The translations under genes were made by a program, and so were the position numbers. Positions 36,790-45,410 of a DNA stretch of 64,000 nucleotides are shown here, in pieces. The stretch lies in assembly GCA_965230665.1 (NCBI GenBank), contig CBDDLM010000004.1, forward strand, positions 124,001 through 188,000. The letters are read 5' to 3'. The notes under the pieces are model-generated. The model saw nothing but the letters and a program-made list of their open reading frames with translations, made no database searches and had not been told where the DNA came from. How positions within the stretch are numbered: position 1 is the stretch's first letter; each line of letters begins with the position of its first letter. The stretch comes from JAGNRR01 sp965230665. GTDB taxonomy: Bacteria > Bacteroidota > Bacteroidia > Chitinophagales > Chitinophagaceae.

Positions 36790-37800
36790 ATGAAAAAACT
36801 AATCATCTTATTTATAATTGGCTCCTTACTTACCCATGGTTTAAATGCTCATCCTTCTTGGGGTCTAGTCGTTGATAAAGACAAGAACATCTATTTTGCC
36901 GATATTACTCATAACGGCATGGGCTCGGTTTGGAAATTGACAAACAAAGGTGTTCTAAAATTGCTCATTGGAAATTTTCATGCGCATAATGTCAGTCTTG
37001 ACAAGCATAATAATCTAATAACGGCACATGGCGAAACACCTCACACCTTGGTTAAAATTAGTCCAAATGGAAACGTAGATACCTTATTCCAAACTGAAGA
37101 TCACAAAGTTTTTTTTGGTGGGAACTGTGCATGGTCTATGAAAGATGAGAAAATTATTTATGGATTAAGAGAACATAAGTATTTAAGAGCACTGGGCTTA
37201 AATGAAATCCAAAATAATATTGGTGATTACAAATTCGTATGGAATCAATCTATCCACGTTGCTGACAATGGAACAATTTACGCTACCGAAATTGGACGAG
37301 ATAATGGTTGCATCATTAAGATTGATACGAATGGCGTATCTACGACTATTGCTAAAAATCTAATCACCAAATTAGATAGAGCTAAAGATAAACATAACGA
37401 CATACTGCTCGGAATAACTGAGGGATGTGATGGACATGCTTACGTAGCCGAAATAGCTGGGAAGAGAATTATAAAAATTCTAGCAAACGGACAAAGTGAA
37501 ACCTACTACAAATCTGATAGTAGTTGGTTTCCTACTGCCATCGACTTCTTTTCTGGCGATGCCTATGTCTTGGAATATAAGGAAAAAGGTAAGACCATAG
37601 GCCCAAGAATAGTAAAGGTTGATGAAAACGGAAAAAAGACAATCTTGTTTAACTACGATACATATCAGAATAGTACGTTAGCTCCGTCAACTAACAACAA
37701 TCAACAGATATGGTGGATTCTTGGTATCGCAGGAATCGTTGCTTTAATTTTATTAGGTCGTTTCAAAAAAAGAAAGAAATATTCTCAGCAATACACATAA
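36790..37800 (+). CDS. Exported NHL/SMP-30-like beta-propeller with C-terminal membrane anchor
   Basis: A 336-residue protein with a signal peptide (MKKLIILFIIGSLLTHGLNA) and repeated propeller strands: WGLVVDKDKNIYFADI, WKLTNKGVLKLL, SIHVADNGTIYATEI, GHAYVAEIAGKRIIKIL and DAYVLEYKEKGK. The C-terminus has a transmembrane helix (about 305-325, WWILGIAGIVALILLG) and a basic tail FKKRKK, so the propeller faces the periplasm. It resembles NHL or SMP-30/gluconolactonase-like propellers; catalytic residues are not clear. A -7-like TATATTTA lies at 36722-36729. Confidence 0.7.
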   Translation: MKKLIILFIIGSLLTHGLNAHPSWGLVVDKDKNIYFADITHNGMGSVWKLTNKGVLKLLIGNFHAHNVSLDKHNNLITAHGETPHTLVKISPNGNVDTLFQTEDHKVFFGGNCAWSMKDEKIIYGLREHKYLRALGLNEIQNNIGDYKFVWNQSIHVADNGTIYATEIGRDNGCIIKIDTNGVSTTIAKNLITKLDRAKDKHNDILLGITEGCDGHAYVAEIAGKRIIKILANGQSETYYKSDSSWFPTAIDFFSGDAYVLEYKEKGKTIGPRIVKVDENGKKTILFNYDTYQNSTLAPSTNNNQQIWWILGIAGIVALILLGRFKKRKKYSQQYT

Positions 37801-37830
37801 AAATTCAAACTTGGAAACACCATAATCTTA

Positions 37831-37873
37831 GGTAATCGATTCAATAATAACATTTGTTTTTTTATCGATTACC
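37831..37873. repeat. Inverted repeat, 10-base arms with 23-base loop
   Basis: GGTAATCGAT (37831-37840) and ATCGATTACC (37864-37873) are exact reverse complements. The loop is AT-rich with a T run near its 3' side. It lies 30 bases after the propeller gene and could act as a weak terminator or a protein-binding site. Confidence 0.5.
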
Positions 37874-38068
37874 AATTCTAATAAAAACTATAGCAAAGTT
37901 TAGGTTCAGAAATATTATTGCAAAAGTCTTGTTGCTGATTACTCCAAGACCTGAAATATCAGGTTTAACCAAATCTCAGTTTGTCACTTCAATAAAATTC
38001 ATGGCTGGATTCCCGCCTAAACCAAAAAACCAAAACCTGCTAATAACGTAGCTCTTGGGATGTAATCA

Positions 38069-39070
38069 TTACCTAAACCAAATACTTCCATTTTTAGTCT
38101 CCCATTTTTTCAAGTTCTCTTTAGCTACCTGTTCATCAAGCAGTTTTTCAACATCTTTTCTTGGGACACCAGACAATTCCGAAAATTCTTTTGCCGTTAA
38201 GGATGAATACATGGAAAAAAGGGCACTCCAATCTTTTCGATATTCCTTTTTCTTTATATGCGGAGCGAGCTTTAAAACAGCCGTTTCATAGAAGGGATAT
38301 GGCTTAGCTCCATAAACAATTTCACTCTTACGTCCTTCGCCAATGAAAAATAAGGTCGGAAACCCTCTTACACCATATTCCTTAGCCATAGCTAGATCTT
38401 GTCGAAAAAGCTCTTTGGCATCTTGATCAAAATCTTTCTTTAGGCGGTTCGTATCAAGCCCAACATGCTGAGCAGCCAACGTAAGTTGCGACCATTTAGC
38501 AATATTCTTTTTACGTAAAAAGACCATTTCACGTATTTCTCTAAGAAACAAGATCGCTTTTTTTTCATTTTGCATTTGAGCCGCCTTAAAGGCTATGGAG
38601 GGCGGATAGGATGAGCTTAAAGGATCTTCTAACCAAACATCACCATCAATAGGCATATCATAATGAGCGCTTACTTCATCCCAATGGTGCGCTACATCGG
38701 AAGGTTTACTGATCCCACCAGCATTATAATTCCAATCAGACAATAAGCCGCCCATTCGGTATTCTATGTTGATATGCGTTCCATATTCCAATTTCAACTT
38801 ACGCAATTGCGATTCAATCCCCCAACAGGCTGAACAAATTGGGTCGGTAAAATAGACAACTCTCAGAAACTTAGCATCCTGATCTAATGGAATTTCTTTG
38901 GTAGCTTGCACTCCATCCGTCTCACATAAACCCGTTTCAACATCGCATAGCAAAGGATTTTTTTTATTAGTTGTTGGCATAGGTTTAGGGTTTGTTTCGT
39001 TTACTTGCGCAAAGCAGCTAACTGATAACAGTAACAGGGAGACATAAAACGCAAAGAAAGGTTTGAACAT
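38069..39070 (-). CDS. Exported DsbA/YjbH-like thiol oxidoreductase
   Basis: A 333-residue protein. I take the ATG at 39070 because MFKPFFAFYVSLLLLSVSCFAQ is a normal signal peptide; an upstream ATG at 39121 is in frame. After the signal lies CDVETGLC, a Cys pair common at the start of this DsbA-related group. Then comes VVYFTDPICSACWGIESQLR, the thioredoxin-fold active site (CSAC), with a helical insertion (EVSAHYDMPIDGD) and YGVRGFPTLFFIGEG containing the cis-Pro. The C-terminal tail (LFSMYSSLTAKEFSELSGV) is helical. The family includes SpxH/YjbH, which are cytosolic; this one appears exported. Confidence 0.8.
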   Translation of the reverse strand: MFKPFFAFYVSLLLLSVSCFAQVNETNPKPMPTTNKKNPLLCDVETGLCETDGVQATKEIPLDQDAKFLRVVYFTDPICSACWGIESQLRKLKLEYGTHINIEYRMGGLLSDWNYNAGGISKPSDVAHHWDEVSAHYDMPIDGDVWLEDPLSSSYPPSIAFKAAQMQNEKKAILFLREIREMVFLRKKNIAKWSQLTLAAQHVGLDTNRLKKDFDQDAKELFRQDLAMAKEYGVRGFPTLFFIGEGRKSEIVYGAKPYPFYETAVLKLAPHIKKKEYRKDWSALFSMYSSLTAKEFSELSGVPRKDVEKLLDEQVAKENLKKWETKNGSIWFR

Positions 39071-39150
39071 GCATTTCAAAGATAGAACCATCAATCTTAG
39101 AAACATAAAACGGTTTTTCAAAACTCCAGAAGTAAATTTGAATAAGCAGT

Positions 39151-39663
39151 ATGAATATACGTTTAAGAGAAGCTCATATTAATGAATTACCTGTTGCATT
39201 AAAAATGTTTAAACAAGCGGCAACACGCATAGCAAAAAAGAAAATTGATCATTGGCAGTACTGGCACAATCCACCTGAAGAAAAAGTACATTGGGTACGC
39301 GAAGGTTTTTTGAACAAACAGTTTTTCTTTATTGAAAACACCGCTCAGGAAACGATTGGTATGATACGAATCATGAATGAAGACATTACTTATTGGGGAG
39401 CTAAAAATGATCAGGCCTTATATGTTCATTCCCTCGTTATTGCAGAAGGGTTTAAAGGTTTGGATATCGGGAAACAGGTCTTGGGAATAGTGGAGTATAA
39501 TGCGCTAAGTAAAGGCTGTGTTTGTGTAAGATTAGACTGTAGTTCAGATAATCTTGCCTTATGTTCATACTACGAAGAGTATGGCTTTAAAAAAGTTGGT
39601 TCTACTCTGCTTTTAGATGCTTCTTTTAATTTGTATGAGAAAAGGCTTCACAGCAAAACATAA
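39151..39663 (+). CDS. GNAT family N-acetyltransferase
   Basis: A 170-residue acetyltransferase: IRLREAHINELPVALKMFKQ at the N-terminus, FFIENTAQETIGMIRIM for beta strands 2-3, and LYVHSLVIAEGFKGLDIGKQV containing the acetyl-CoA pyrophosphate loop (GFKGLDIG). VCVRLDCSSDNLALCSYYEE and YGFKKVGS at the end complete the GNAT fold. The substrate cannot be told. Divergent from the DsbA-like gene. Confidence 0.85.
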   Translation: MNIRLREAHINELPVALKMFKQAATRIAKKKIDHWQYWHNPPEEKVHWVREGFLNKQFFFIENTAQETIGMIRIMNEDITYWGAKNDQALYVHSLVIAEGFKGLDIGKQVLGIVEYNALSKGCVCVRLDCSSDNLALCSYYEEYGFKKVGSTLLLDASFNLYEKRLHSKT

Positions 39664-39782
39664 GTACACTTACTTCTTGCCTTTACTGAATCGGATCGTT
39701 TTTTGTCATCTCATTATCAGCTTTTATACTTTATGACAATATCTCTTAGTTCGAATAAATTGAATAAAGTATCTTTAAGCTC

Positions 39783-41897
39783 ATGCCCTATCGATTTATA
39801 CTAGTTTGCTTGATCTGTTTGCCTACCTTGTCCTTTGGTCAGAAAAGTAAATCAGCCCTTTTCTTAGGAAACAGCTATACCTATGTAAATGACATGCCCA
39901 ACTTAATTCGGCAAATCGCCATTTCCAAAGGAAATACTTTTGATTACAAACAACATACACCAGGAGGAGCCCGTTTTCGAACGCATATCAATGATACATT
40001 AACCTGGAGACCTCTATTAGAGAACAATAGTTTTGACTACTTAATTATGCAAGGTCAGAGTGCCGAACTAAGTGGAAATTCACAAAACGTTGGTAAACAT
40101 CTTATGTCGAATTACTACTACGCCGAATATCTACAGCATCTCGTCAAACTATACGACTCTTGCACGCAAACACTGTTTTATATGACCTGGGGTTATAAAA
40201 GGGGTGATTTAGCTGATTATTTAAGTATGCAGGATAATGTCACCCAATCTTATCTGGAACTTGCTCATACCATTAATGCTGCTGCATCACCCGTAGGTGA
40301 GGCTTGGCGCTATGTAATACTAAACCACCCAACGATCGATTTACATAGTTCGGATCTTTCGCACCCAAATATGGCTGGAAGTTATTTAGCAGCCTGTGTA
40401 TTCTACACAGCCATTTTTAAAGAAAATCCCAAAGGAGCATGGGCCCCTAGCGGGCTTTCGACTGATGTGGTGGATATTCTGCAAGACGTTGCCTTTAAGA
40501 CTGTATATAATGACTTGCCACGCTGGAACATAGATTGGCAAGAAAAAACATGCTCTAGTGCGCCTTACGCACATAATAATCACCTCTGGGAAGAATTTAA
40601 TACGCAAACAAACCAACCCTTTGAAAAACTTCAATTTCCCACTAACAAAACTGGCTTTGCGCAATGCTCCTTCCCGCACATGCTATACGCAACTTATGAC
40701 GCTGGCGCTCACTGGGCTCCTTTAAAAACGCCCAACGGGGTCGCTTATTTTGATTTTCATTTTGTTACAGATAGTATTGGTTTTATAATAACGAGCAGTT
40801 ATGTAGCCGACTCTAGTACCATTGACTCCGTAAATAATATAGATCATGTTATCTACCCACGTTTATACAAGACCGTTAATAGTGGAAACTCTTGGAAAGA
40901 AATTAGACTAGACACAACTCAATATCGAATTCCATTTCGAGGACTACTTTATTGGACATATATCCCCAATATTAATATTCGATTTGACCATGAGGATAAA
41001 GGGACTATTTTGTATCTAAACCCTTATTCTCGGGAAGATACTATGTTTTCCCTAAGAACAAAGAACGGTGGATTAGACTGGCAATTTTCCAAAAACAATT
41101 TACCAGACTTATCGGCCTACCCTAAAATGCTTTCGGCAGACACTGCTTACCTAAGCTCTTACGAACCGTCAAATGACACACTTAAATTCTGGCGAACGAT
41201 TACTGGTGGTGAAAGCTGGACAGCATATCCTGATGTAACCTTTCACTGTTGTAAGTCCATCCAACGAGTTCAATATGTCCAGAACGTACATCAAAGTAAA
41301 GATGGATTGATTGTGACGAATCACGTAAATGCCCCATGGATTATGCGCTCGAGCGATATCAATTCACAATGGGATACTTTGGCTTTATTACCTTTTATAG
41401 GCCGTATGAATGCCATAACAGAGCCTGCTGACAAGTTGTTATATGCTCTTGTTGATAATGCAAATGTCAACCGAGTTGTTGTATCGAAAGACGGAGGCAA
41501 ACACTGGGAACTAGATAGCTATCACAACATACGACTCAATGCGCTGACCCACACAAGTGAGTATTTGTATGCGGGTGGATATAGAGGAACATTACTTCGT
41601 AGGAAGTTAACAATCAATCGTGAAACTCCTTTACCCGCTTACCCCTTAGAAGGAATCAGCATCTACCCCAACCCTACAGATGACATAATTTATTTTGGCA
41701 TCCCGGAAGACCATCAAGCCCACCCCGCTTATGCTACTATTTACGATGTAAATGGTACCAAAATTGATCAAATTAAATTTACTACTGGAACACTTGCTTA
41801 TTCAACAGCACCACTACCTGCAGGCATTTATTTTTGTCAAATTGTAAATGCCTTATCAAAGGTTCCTATCGGACAGGGAAAATTTGAGGTGCGCTAA
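39783..41897 (+). CDS. SGNH hydrolase-like/BNR-propeller fusion with T9SS type A sorting domain
   Basis: A 704-residue secreted protein. A signal peptide ends near LSFGQ (residue 19). Residues about 22-215 look like an SGNH/DUF4886-type esterase: LFLGNSYTYVNDMPNLI (block I Ser), LIMQGQSAEL, and DLSHPNMAGSYLAACVF (Asp-x-x-His). Residues about 280-610 contain BNR/photosystem-stability-like repeats (ATYDAGAHWAPL, KTVNSGNSWKEI, RTKNGGLDWQFS, RTITGGESWTAY, VSKDGGKHWELD). The last about 80 residues (GISIYPNPTDDIIYFG) form a T9SS sorting domain. It is likely a surface esterase acting on decorated polysaccharide; the substrate is inferred only. Confidence 0.82.
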   Translation: MPYRFILVCLICLPTLSFGQKSKSALFLGNSYTYVNDMPNLIRQIAISKGNTFDYKQHTPGGARFRTHINDTLTWRPLLENNSFDYLIMQGQSAELSGNSQNVGKHLMSNYYYAEYLQHLVKLYDSCTQTLFYMTWGYKRGDLADYLSMQDNVTQSYLELAHTINAAASPVGEAWRYVILNHPTIDLHSSDLSHPNMAGSYLAACVFYTAIFKENPKGAWAPSGLSTDVVDILQDVAFKTVYNDLPRWNIDWQEKTCSSAPYAHNNHLWEEFNTQTNQPFEKLQFPTNKTGFAQCSFPHMLYATYDAGAHWAPLKTPNGVAYFDFHFVTDSIGFIITSSYVADSSTIDSVNNIDHVIYPRLYKTVNSGNSWKEIRLDTTQYRIPFRGLLYWTYIPNINIRFDHEDKGTILYLNPYSREDTMFSLRTKNGGLDWQFSKNNLPDLSAYPKMLSADTAYLSSYEPSNDTLKFWRTITGGESWTAYPDVTFHCCKSIQRVQYVQNVHQSKDGLIVTNHVNAPWIMRSSDINSQWDTLALLPFIGRMNAITEPADKLLYALVDNANVNRVVVSKDGGKHWELDSYHNIRLNALTHTSEYLYAGGYRGTLLRRKLTINRETPLPAYPLEGISIYPNPTDDIIYFGIPEDHQAHPAYATIYDVNGTKIDQIKFTTGTLAYSTAPLPAGIYFCQIVNALSKVPIGQGKFEVR

Positions 41898-41928
41898 CCT
41901 TAGCGCTAAAGAAGAATATTTATTCTGA

Positions 41929-41959
41929 TTTGCAATCTTACTCTTTTTTAAATATTTTG
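41929..41959 (+). promoter_or_regulatory. Bacteroidota-type promoter of the collar-domain gene
   Basis: TTTG (41929-41932), 19 nt, then ATATTTTG (41952-41959), one mismatch from TAnnTTTG. The ATG follows at 41977. A small GCGCTAA/TTAGCGC inverted repeat (41891-41906) overlaps the end of the previous gene. Confidence 0.5.
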
Positions 41960-41976
41960 TGGTCAAACTATTCATC

Positions 41977-42408
41977 ATGAAAAAATTAATCATTTTTTGT
42001 TTTATAACCGTTTCCGCTTTCCAAACAGTATCCGCTCAAGAAGCCATGCTTGGTGAAATTCGACTCTTTGCAGGAAACTTCGCACCTAGAGGTTGGGCCT
42101 TTTGTAATGGTCAACAACTTAGCATTTCATCAAATTCTGCCCTGTTTAGTATCTTAGGCACCATGTATGGAGGTGATGGTCGCACAAAATTTGCTTTACC
42201 TGACTTAAGAGCTCGTGTACCGATTGGCGCTGGCGTACTAAAAAATGGTGCCAGAATTCCTGTAGGTAAAACTTATTCAAATAAAGGATTAACAGAAGTA
42301 ACTGGACCTTCAGGAAAAAAACTCAAAGGAAAAAAGAGGAGTATGCAGTCTTCTGTAGGATTACATTATATTATTTGTACGCAAGGTTTCTTTCCCAGCA
42401 GAAGCTAA
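41977..42408 (+). CDS. Secreted phage-tail-collar (MdpB-like) domain protein
   Basis: A 143-residue protein from the ATG at 41977, preferred because it begins the signal peptide MKKLIIFCFITVSAFQTVSA. The mature part is a tail-collar domain: GEIRLFAGNFAPRGWAFCNG, LFSILGTMYGGDGRTKFALP and DLRARVPIGAG. The C-terminus ends with YIICTQGFFPSRS. Collar domains occur in phage tail fibres and in bacterial secreted proteins of the microcystin-dependent-protein family. There are no other phage genes nearby, so I treat it as a bacterial secreted protein. Role unknown. Confidence 0.82.
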   Translation: MKKLIIFCFITVSAFQTVSAQEAMLGEIRLFAGNFAPRGWAFCNGQQLSISSNSALFSILGTMYGGDGRTKFALPDLRARVPIGAGVLKNGARIPVGKTYSNKGLTEVTGPSGKKLKGKKRSMQSSVGLHYIICTQGFFPSRS

Positions 42409-42500
42409 TGTAGCAACTTTAGAATTCTGTTTTTTTATGTAAAAAACGTTGTTTTAACTATAAAAACGACAAATTATTCCCTAAAAAGGTACAATATGGA

Positions 42501-42508
42501 TACTTTTG
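42501..42508 (+). promoter_or_regulatory. -7 promoter element (TACTTTTG)
   Basis: Exact TAnnTTTG match, 25 bases before the ATG at 42534; no clear -33 element. Confidence 0.45.
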
Positions 42509-42533
42509 CGTATAACTGGCAAAAGAAGAACTC

Positions 42534-43187
42534 ATGATGAAAAGACGAACATTTGTAATTGCTTTTATTTTGGTATGTGTTTCTTTTGGAGCGACAGCAT
42601 TTCCCGATCATAATAATGTTAAAAAGGATACTCTTAAACCCAAGGCCAATTCTTGGATTCTTGATTTAAAGAAATCCGTGCAGTTTAATTATGGTGTGCC
42701 TTTGCCTAAAGAAATTCTTACGGCTTCAAGAATTGGAAATACGAAAAGCCATGATATTGGTTTCTATACTTGGATACAAAAAAAATATGCTGAAAAAATG
42801 AAAGTTCAGCCTTTTGAAGTGACCAATGAGCCACTCTATCAATTCATAGATGATTGGTATGGTACTCGTTACGTCTATGGAGGGACAACACGCCGAGGTA
42901 TTGATTGCAGTTCTTTTGTTCAAAAATTGATTAAGGCTACTTGTAAGGTCAATATGCAGCGTACAGCAGCCAATCAAAAAAGAACAACTGAATACATCAA
43001 ACGAGAAGACTTACAGGAAGGCGACCTCGTTTTCTTTAGAATCAAAGTGAATAGAATTTCTCATGTTGGGGTATACTTAAAAAACAATCATTTCGTGCAT
43101 GCTTCAAGCAGTCGTGGTGTTATGATTAGCAACTTGAATTCTTCTTACTGGAGCCGCTACTATGCTGGCGGAGGTCGAGTTAACTAA
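42534..43187 (+). CDS. NlpC/P60 family peptidoglycan endopeptidase
   Basis: A 217-residue exported protein with a signal peptide (to about residue 23, GATAFP). The C-terminal NlpC/P60 domain (about 95-217) has YVYGGTTRRGIDCSSFVQKL (catalytic Cys), LQEGDLVFFRIKVNRISHVG (catalytic His) and VHASSSRGVMISNLNSSYW. It cleaves cell-wall peptides in the periplasm. The stop is 10 bases before clpS, so they share a transcript or a short intergenic gap. The family is certain; the exact bond cleaved is not. Confidence 0.92.
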   Translation: MMKRRTFVIAFILVCVSFGATAFPDHNNVKKDTLKPKANSWILDLKKSVQFNYGVPLPKEILTASRIGNTKSHDIGFYTWIQKKYAEKMKVQPFEVTNEPLYQFIDDWYGTRYVYGGTTRRGIDCSSFVQKLIKATCKVNMQRTAANQKRTTEYIKREDLQEGDLVFFRIKVNRISHVGVYLKNNHFVHASSSRGVMISNLNSSYWSRYYAGGGRVN

Positions 43188-43197
43188 CTTTTATATA

Positions 43198-43488
43198 ATG
43201 TCTATTCAAGAACAATATAGTCAGGAGACTGATGTGCTTACCGCAGAAGCATCAATGTTTTCCTTGATTCTATGGAATGATGACGTCAATACATTTGACT
43301 GGGTTATTAAAGCATTGGTAGACATATGTGGCATGACTGAAGAACAAGCTGAACAATGTTCACTGCTGGTTCACTTTAAAGGTAAATGTGCCGTTGCCGA
43401 AGGCCCTTATAATCGTTTAAAACCTAAGCACACAGCCATAACTGATAGAGGTATTCAAGCTACAATCGAACAGTTAACTACGCAATAA
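43198..43488 (+). CDS. clpS: ATP-dependent Clp protease adaptor ClpS
   Basis: A 96-residue protein from the ATG at 43198; an upstream in-frame start at 43162 would overlap the NlpC gene. The ClpS domain shows FSLILWNDDVNTFDWVIKAL, DICGMTEEQAEQCSLLVHFK and GKCAVAEG, the N-degron-binding fold. ClpS delivers N-end-rule substrates to ClpA/ClpC with ClpP. No clpA or clpC lies in this window; clpP and clpX lie at 59996-61980. The 3' end overlaps the convergent glycosyltransferase by 11 bases. Confidence 0.93.
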   Translation: MSIQEQYSQETDVLTAEASMFSLILWNDDVNTFDWVIKALVDICGMTEEQAEQCSLLVHFKGKCAVAEGPYNRLKPKHTAITDRGIQATIEQLTTQ

Positions 43489-44551
43489 GGTCTATTAGTA
43501 TATTCCTTAAATTTTGATTAGAAAGTGGAAAATCCCCCCACTCTTTTTTATTGAACTCTTTTATTGCTTCTACTAGGTCAAATTGCTCTTGATTATAAAA
43601 TGTAAATAAGTTCATGGCTTTCAGATGTGCAGCTAAATACTCTTGCTCTGTCTGCCCTGGTGTAGGAATGAGTATTCCATTTCTATGCACTGCCATTAGA
43701 TCCATTACGGTAGAATACCCTGCACGGGAGATAATATACTGGCTCTTGTTTACCAATGCTTGTAATGCGTTCGCCGACAAATGATTGTAGAATTTGATTT
43801 TTTCATGACTAGGAAAAGGTATATCGTCTAATCGAGCTCTGACCACTGAAATTGGAGTTTCTATATTTACTGCTTGTCGAATGATCATGTCTTCTAGCAT
43901 TGTTCTCTGCGGCTCCGGCCCCGAAAGGATGACAAGAATCCCCTGCAGTTCCGAATCTAAATCTATTCGTTCCCATCTTGATAAATTACCTAAGAAGGTA
44001 ATACTGGGTCGAATGCCCTTTGTATTAGATAAAATGCCACTTAATAGATGCTGTTTATTATCAGGCACGGCTACAGCATCAAACCGATTGATATATCTTT
44101 TGTTTATCCAATTAGCCAGCCTCTCGGCCCAAGGGGATTGCGGAACTGATAAATTTAACTGGTGACTTATGAAAATATTTTTACTCCCAAATGCTCGAAC
44201 GCCAAATCTATTATCTGAAATAATTACATCATACCGTTGTTCAAGCATTAAGCGTTGGCAGAGCTTTTTTTCCCGTGCAATCACCCCAGCTAATCGAGGA
44301 AGTTGTGTTATTATATGTCGCAAAAAATCCTTGCCGTTCTTAGGATAAGTAATACCGTATGAAGGAAACAGGTGATAGCTAAGATTAGGAAACTCCTTCT
44401 TCAACAATGCGTTCGTTATGGTCGTACCACCTATATGAACTTGATGACCCAAAACTTGTAGTTCCTTAATTATGGGGATGCAGCGCGTCGTATGTCCCAA
44501 CCCCCAATCTAATGGTACGATCAATATTTTTTTTGAAGAGTTGTCTGACAT
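43478..44551 (-). CDS. MurG-like/GT-B glycosyltransferase
   Basis: A 357-residue protein from the ATG at 44551; a start at 44566 would overlap its -7 element. The N-terminal Rossmann half has ILIVPLDWGLGHTTRCIPII and GTTITNALL. The C-terminal half has GILVILSGPEPQRTMLEDMI and SQYIISRAGYSTVMDLMAVH followed by PTPGQTEQEYLAAHLKAM, the nucleotide-sugar-binding signature of MurG/UGT-type GT-B enzymes. It likely transfers a sugar to a lipid or surface acceptor. This family is widespread in Bacteroidota without a fixed substrate. Convergent with clpS. Confidence 0.85.
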   Translation of the reverse strand: MSDNSSKKILIVPLDWGLGHTTRCIPIIKELQVLGHQVHIGGTTITNALLKKEFPNLSYHLFPSYGITYPKNGKDFLRHIITQLPRLAGVIAREKKLCQRLMLEQRYDVIISDNRFGVRAFGSKNIFISHQLNLSVPQSPWAERLANWINKRYINRFDAVAVPDNKQHLLSGILSNTKGIRPSITFLGNLSRWERIDLDSELQGILVILSGPEPQRTMLEDMIIRQAVNIETPISVVRARLDDIPFPSHEKIKFYNHLSANALQALVNKSQYIISRAGYSTVMDLMAVHRNGILIPTPGQTEQEYLAAHLKAMNLFTFYNQEQFDLVEAIKEFNKKEWGDFPLSNQNLRNILIDLIA

Positions 44552-44563
44552 ATCTTTATAAAA

Positions 44564-44571
44564 CAAATATA
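44564..44571 (-). promoter_or_regulatory. -7 element of the MurG-like gene in a divergent promoter region
   Basis: On the minus strand TATATTTG matches TAnnTTTG and ends 12 bases before the ATG at 44551. On the plus strand TATCTTTA (44551-44558) is a -7-like element for the small lipoprotein at 44576. The two starts are 24 bases apart. Confidence 0.45.
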
Positions 44572-44575
44572 GATT

Positions 44576-44725
44576 GTGAGTAGGACATTAAAACGAAGAC
44601 TTTACGGAATGCTCTTTTGGGTTGCAGGCTTGGGCATTATTTTCATGAGTGGTTGTGCAGCCAAAAAAGGTTGTGGCTGTGGCAATAATGTCAACTTATA
44701 TACTCCAAAGAAATTCAAGAAGTAA
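44576..44725 (+). CDS. 49-residue Cys-rich small lipoprotein
   Basis: A short GTG-start frame with basic residues (MSRTLKRRLYG), a hydrophobic core (MLFWVAGLGIIFM) and the lipobox MSGC. The mature part begins CAAKKGCGCGNNVNLY and ends PKKFKK, so after lipidation there are three Cys close together (counting the lipidated one) and a basic tail. It lies divergent from the MurG-like gene and 63 bases before recR. Too short for most gene callers, but the signal and lipobox are convincing. Role unknown; small CGCG lipoproteins occur in other Bacteroidota. Confidence 0.65.
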   Translation: MSRTLKRRLYGMLFWVAGLGIIFMSGCAAKKGCGCGNNVNLYTPKKFKK

Positions 44726-44788
44726 GAGCTCTTCTGATTCAAATATTAGAATTAATCCTGTTCCTAATTTACCTTTAACGCTCTACTC

Positions 44789-45409
44789 ATGAACTTTTCT
44801 TCAAAGTTAATATCTGACGCTGTTGATGCCTTTAGCCAATTGCCTGGCATAGGTAAGAAATCGGCATTGCGTATGGTCTTACACTTGTTAAAACAAGAAG
44901 AAAATCATGTACATAATTTTGCAGATCGCATTCGTGATATGCGCTTGAACATTCAGTTTTGTAAAGAGTGCTTTAATGTATCTGATGCTGAGCTTTGTGA
45001 GATATGTAGTCGAACTACGAGAAGAGCAACTTCCATATGTGTGGTTGAGTCTATTCGTGAAGTAATCGCTATTGAATCTACCCAACAGTATAATGGTTTG
45101 TATCATGTATTGGGAGGCTTAATCTCACCGCTAGATGGTGTAGGACCCGATCAGCTAAAAATCAAGGAGCTCTGCGAACGTATCGAGAAGCATAAAACAG
45201 AAGAACTCATTGTGGCACTTAGCCCTACTCTAGAAGGAGACACAACCACTTATTACATCTCAAAATTGGTTGATCAACATGTAAAAATTACAACCTTATC
45301 AAGAGGTGTTGCTTTTGGCGGCGAATTGGAATATGCTGATGAAATGACTTTAGCCAAATCCTTGGAGAACCGAGTACCCATAACTCAAATTGTGAAAAAC
45401 GAAGACTAA
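44789..45409 (+). CDS. recR: Recombination mediator RecR
   Basis: A 206-residue RecR. The N-terminal helix-hairpin-helix has DAVDAFSQLPGIGKKSALRM. The zinc finger is CKECFNVSDAELCEIC. The Toprim domain carries ICVVESIREVIAIEST, YHVLGGLISPLDGVGPDQLK and VALSPTLEGDTTTYYISK. It works with RecF/RecO in loading RecA at gaps. The full length is typical, and it overlaps nothing; metF begins one base after its stop, so the two are co-transcribed. Confidence 0.96.
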   Translation: MNFSSKLISDAVDAFSQLPGIGKKSALRMVLHLLKQEENHVHNFADRIRDMRLNIQFCKECFNVSDAELCEICSRTTRRATSICVVESIREVIAIESTQQYNGLYHVLGGLISPLDGVGPDQLKIKELCERIEKHKTEELIVALSPTLEGDTTTYYISKLVDQHVKITTLSRGVAFGGELEYADEMTLAKSLENRVPITQIVKNED

Positions 45410-45410
45410 A

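Noticed and set aside
37854..38068. Possible decayed gene remnant on the minus strand (LLAGFGF, GLGGNPAMNFIEV, DLVKPDISGLG)
   Set aside because: Fragments lie in different frames with stops and match no family I can name, so it is too weak to call a pseudogene.
41977..42408. Phage tail collar domain as evidence of a prophage
   Set aside because: It has a signal peptide and no other phage gene is nearby; it fits the bacterial secreted MdpB-like family.
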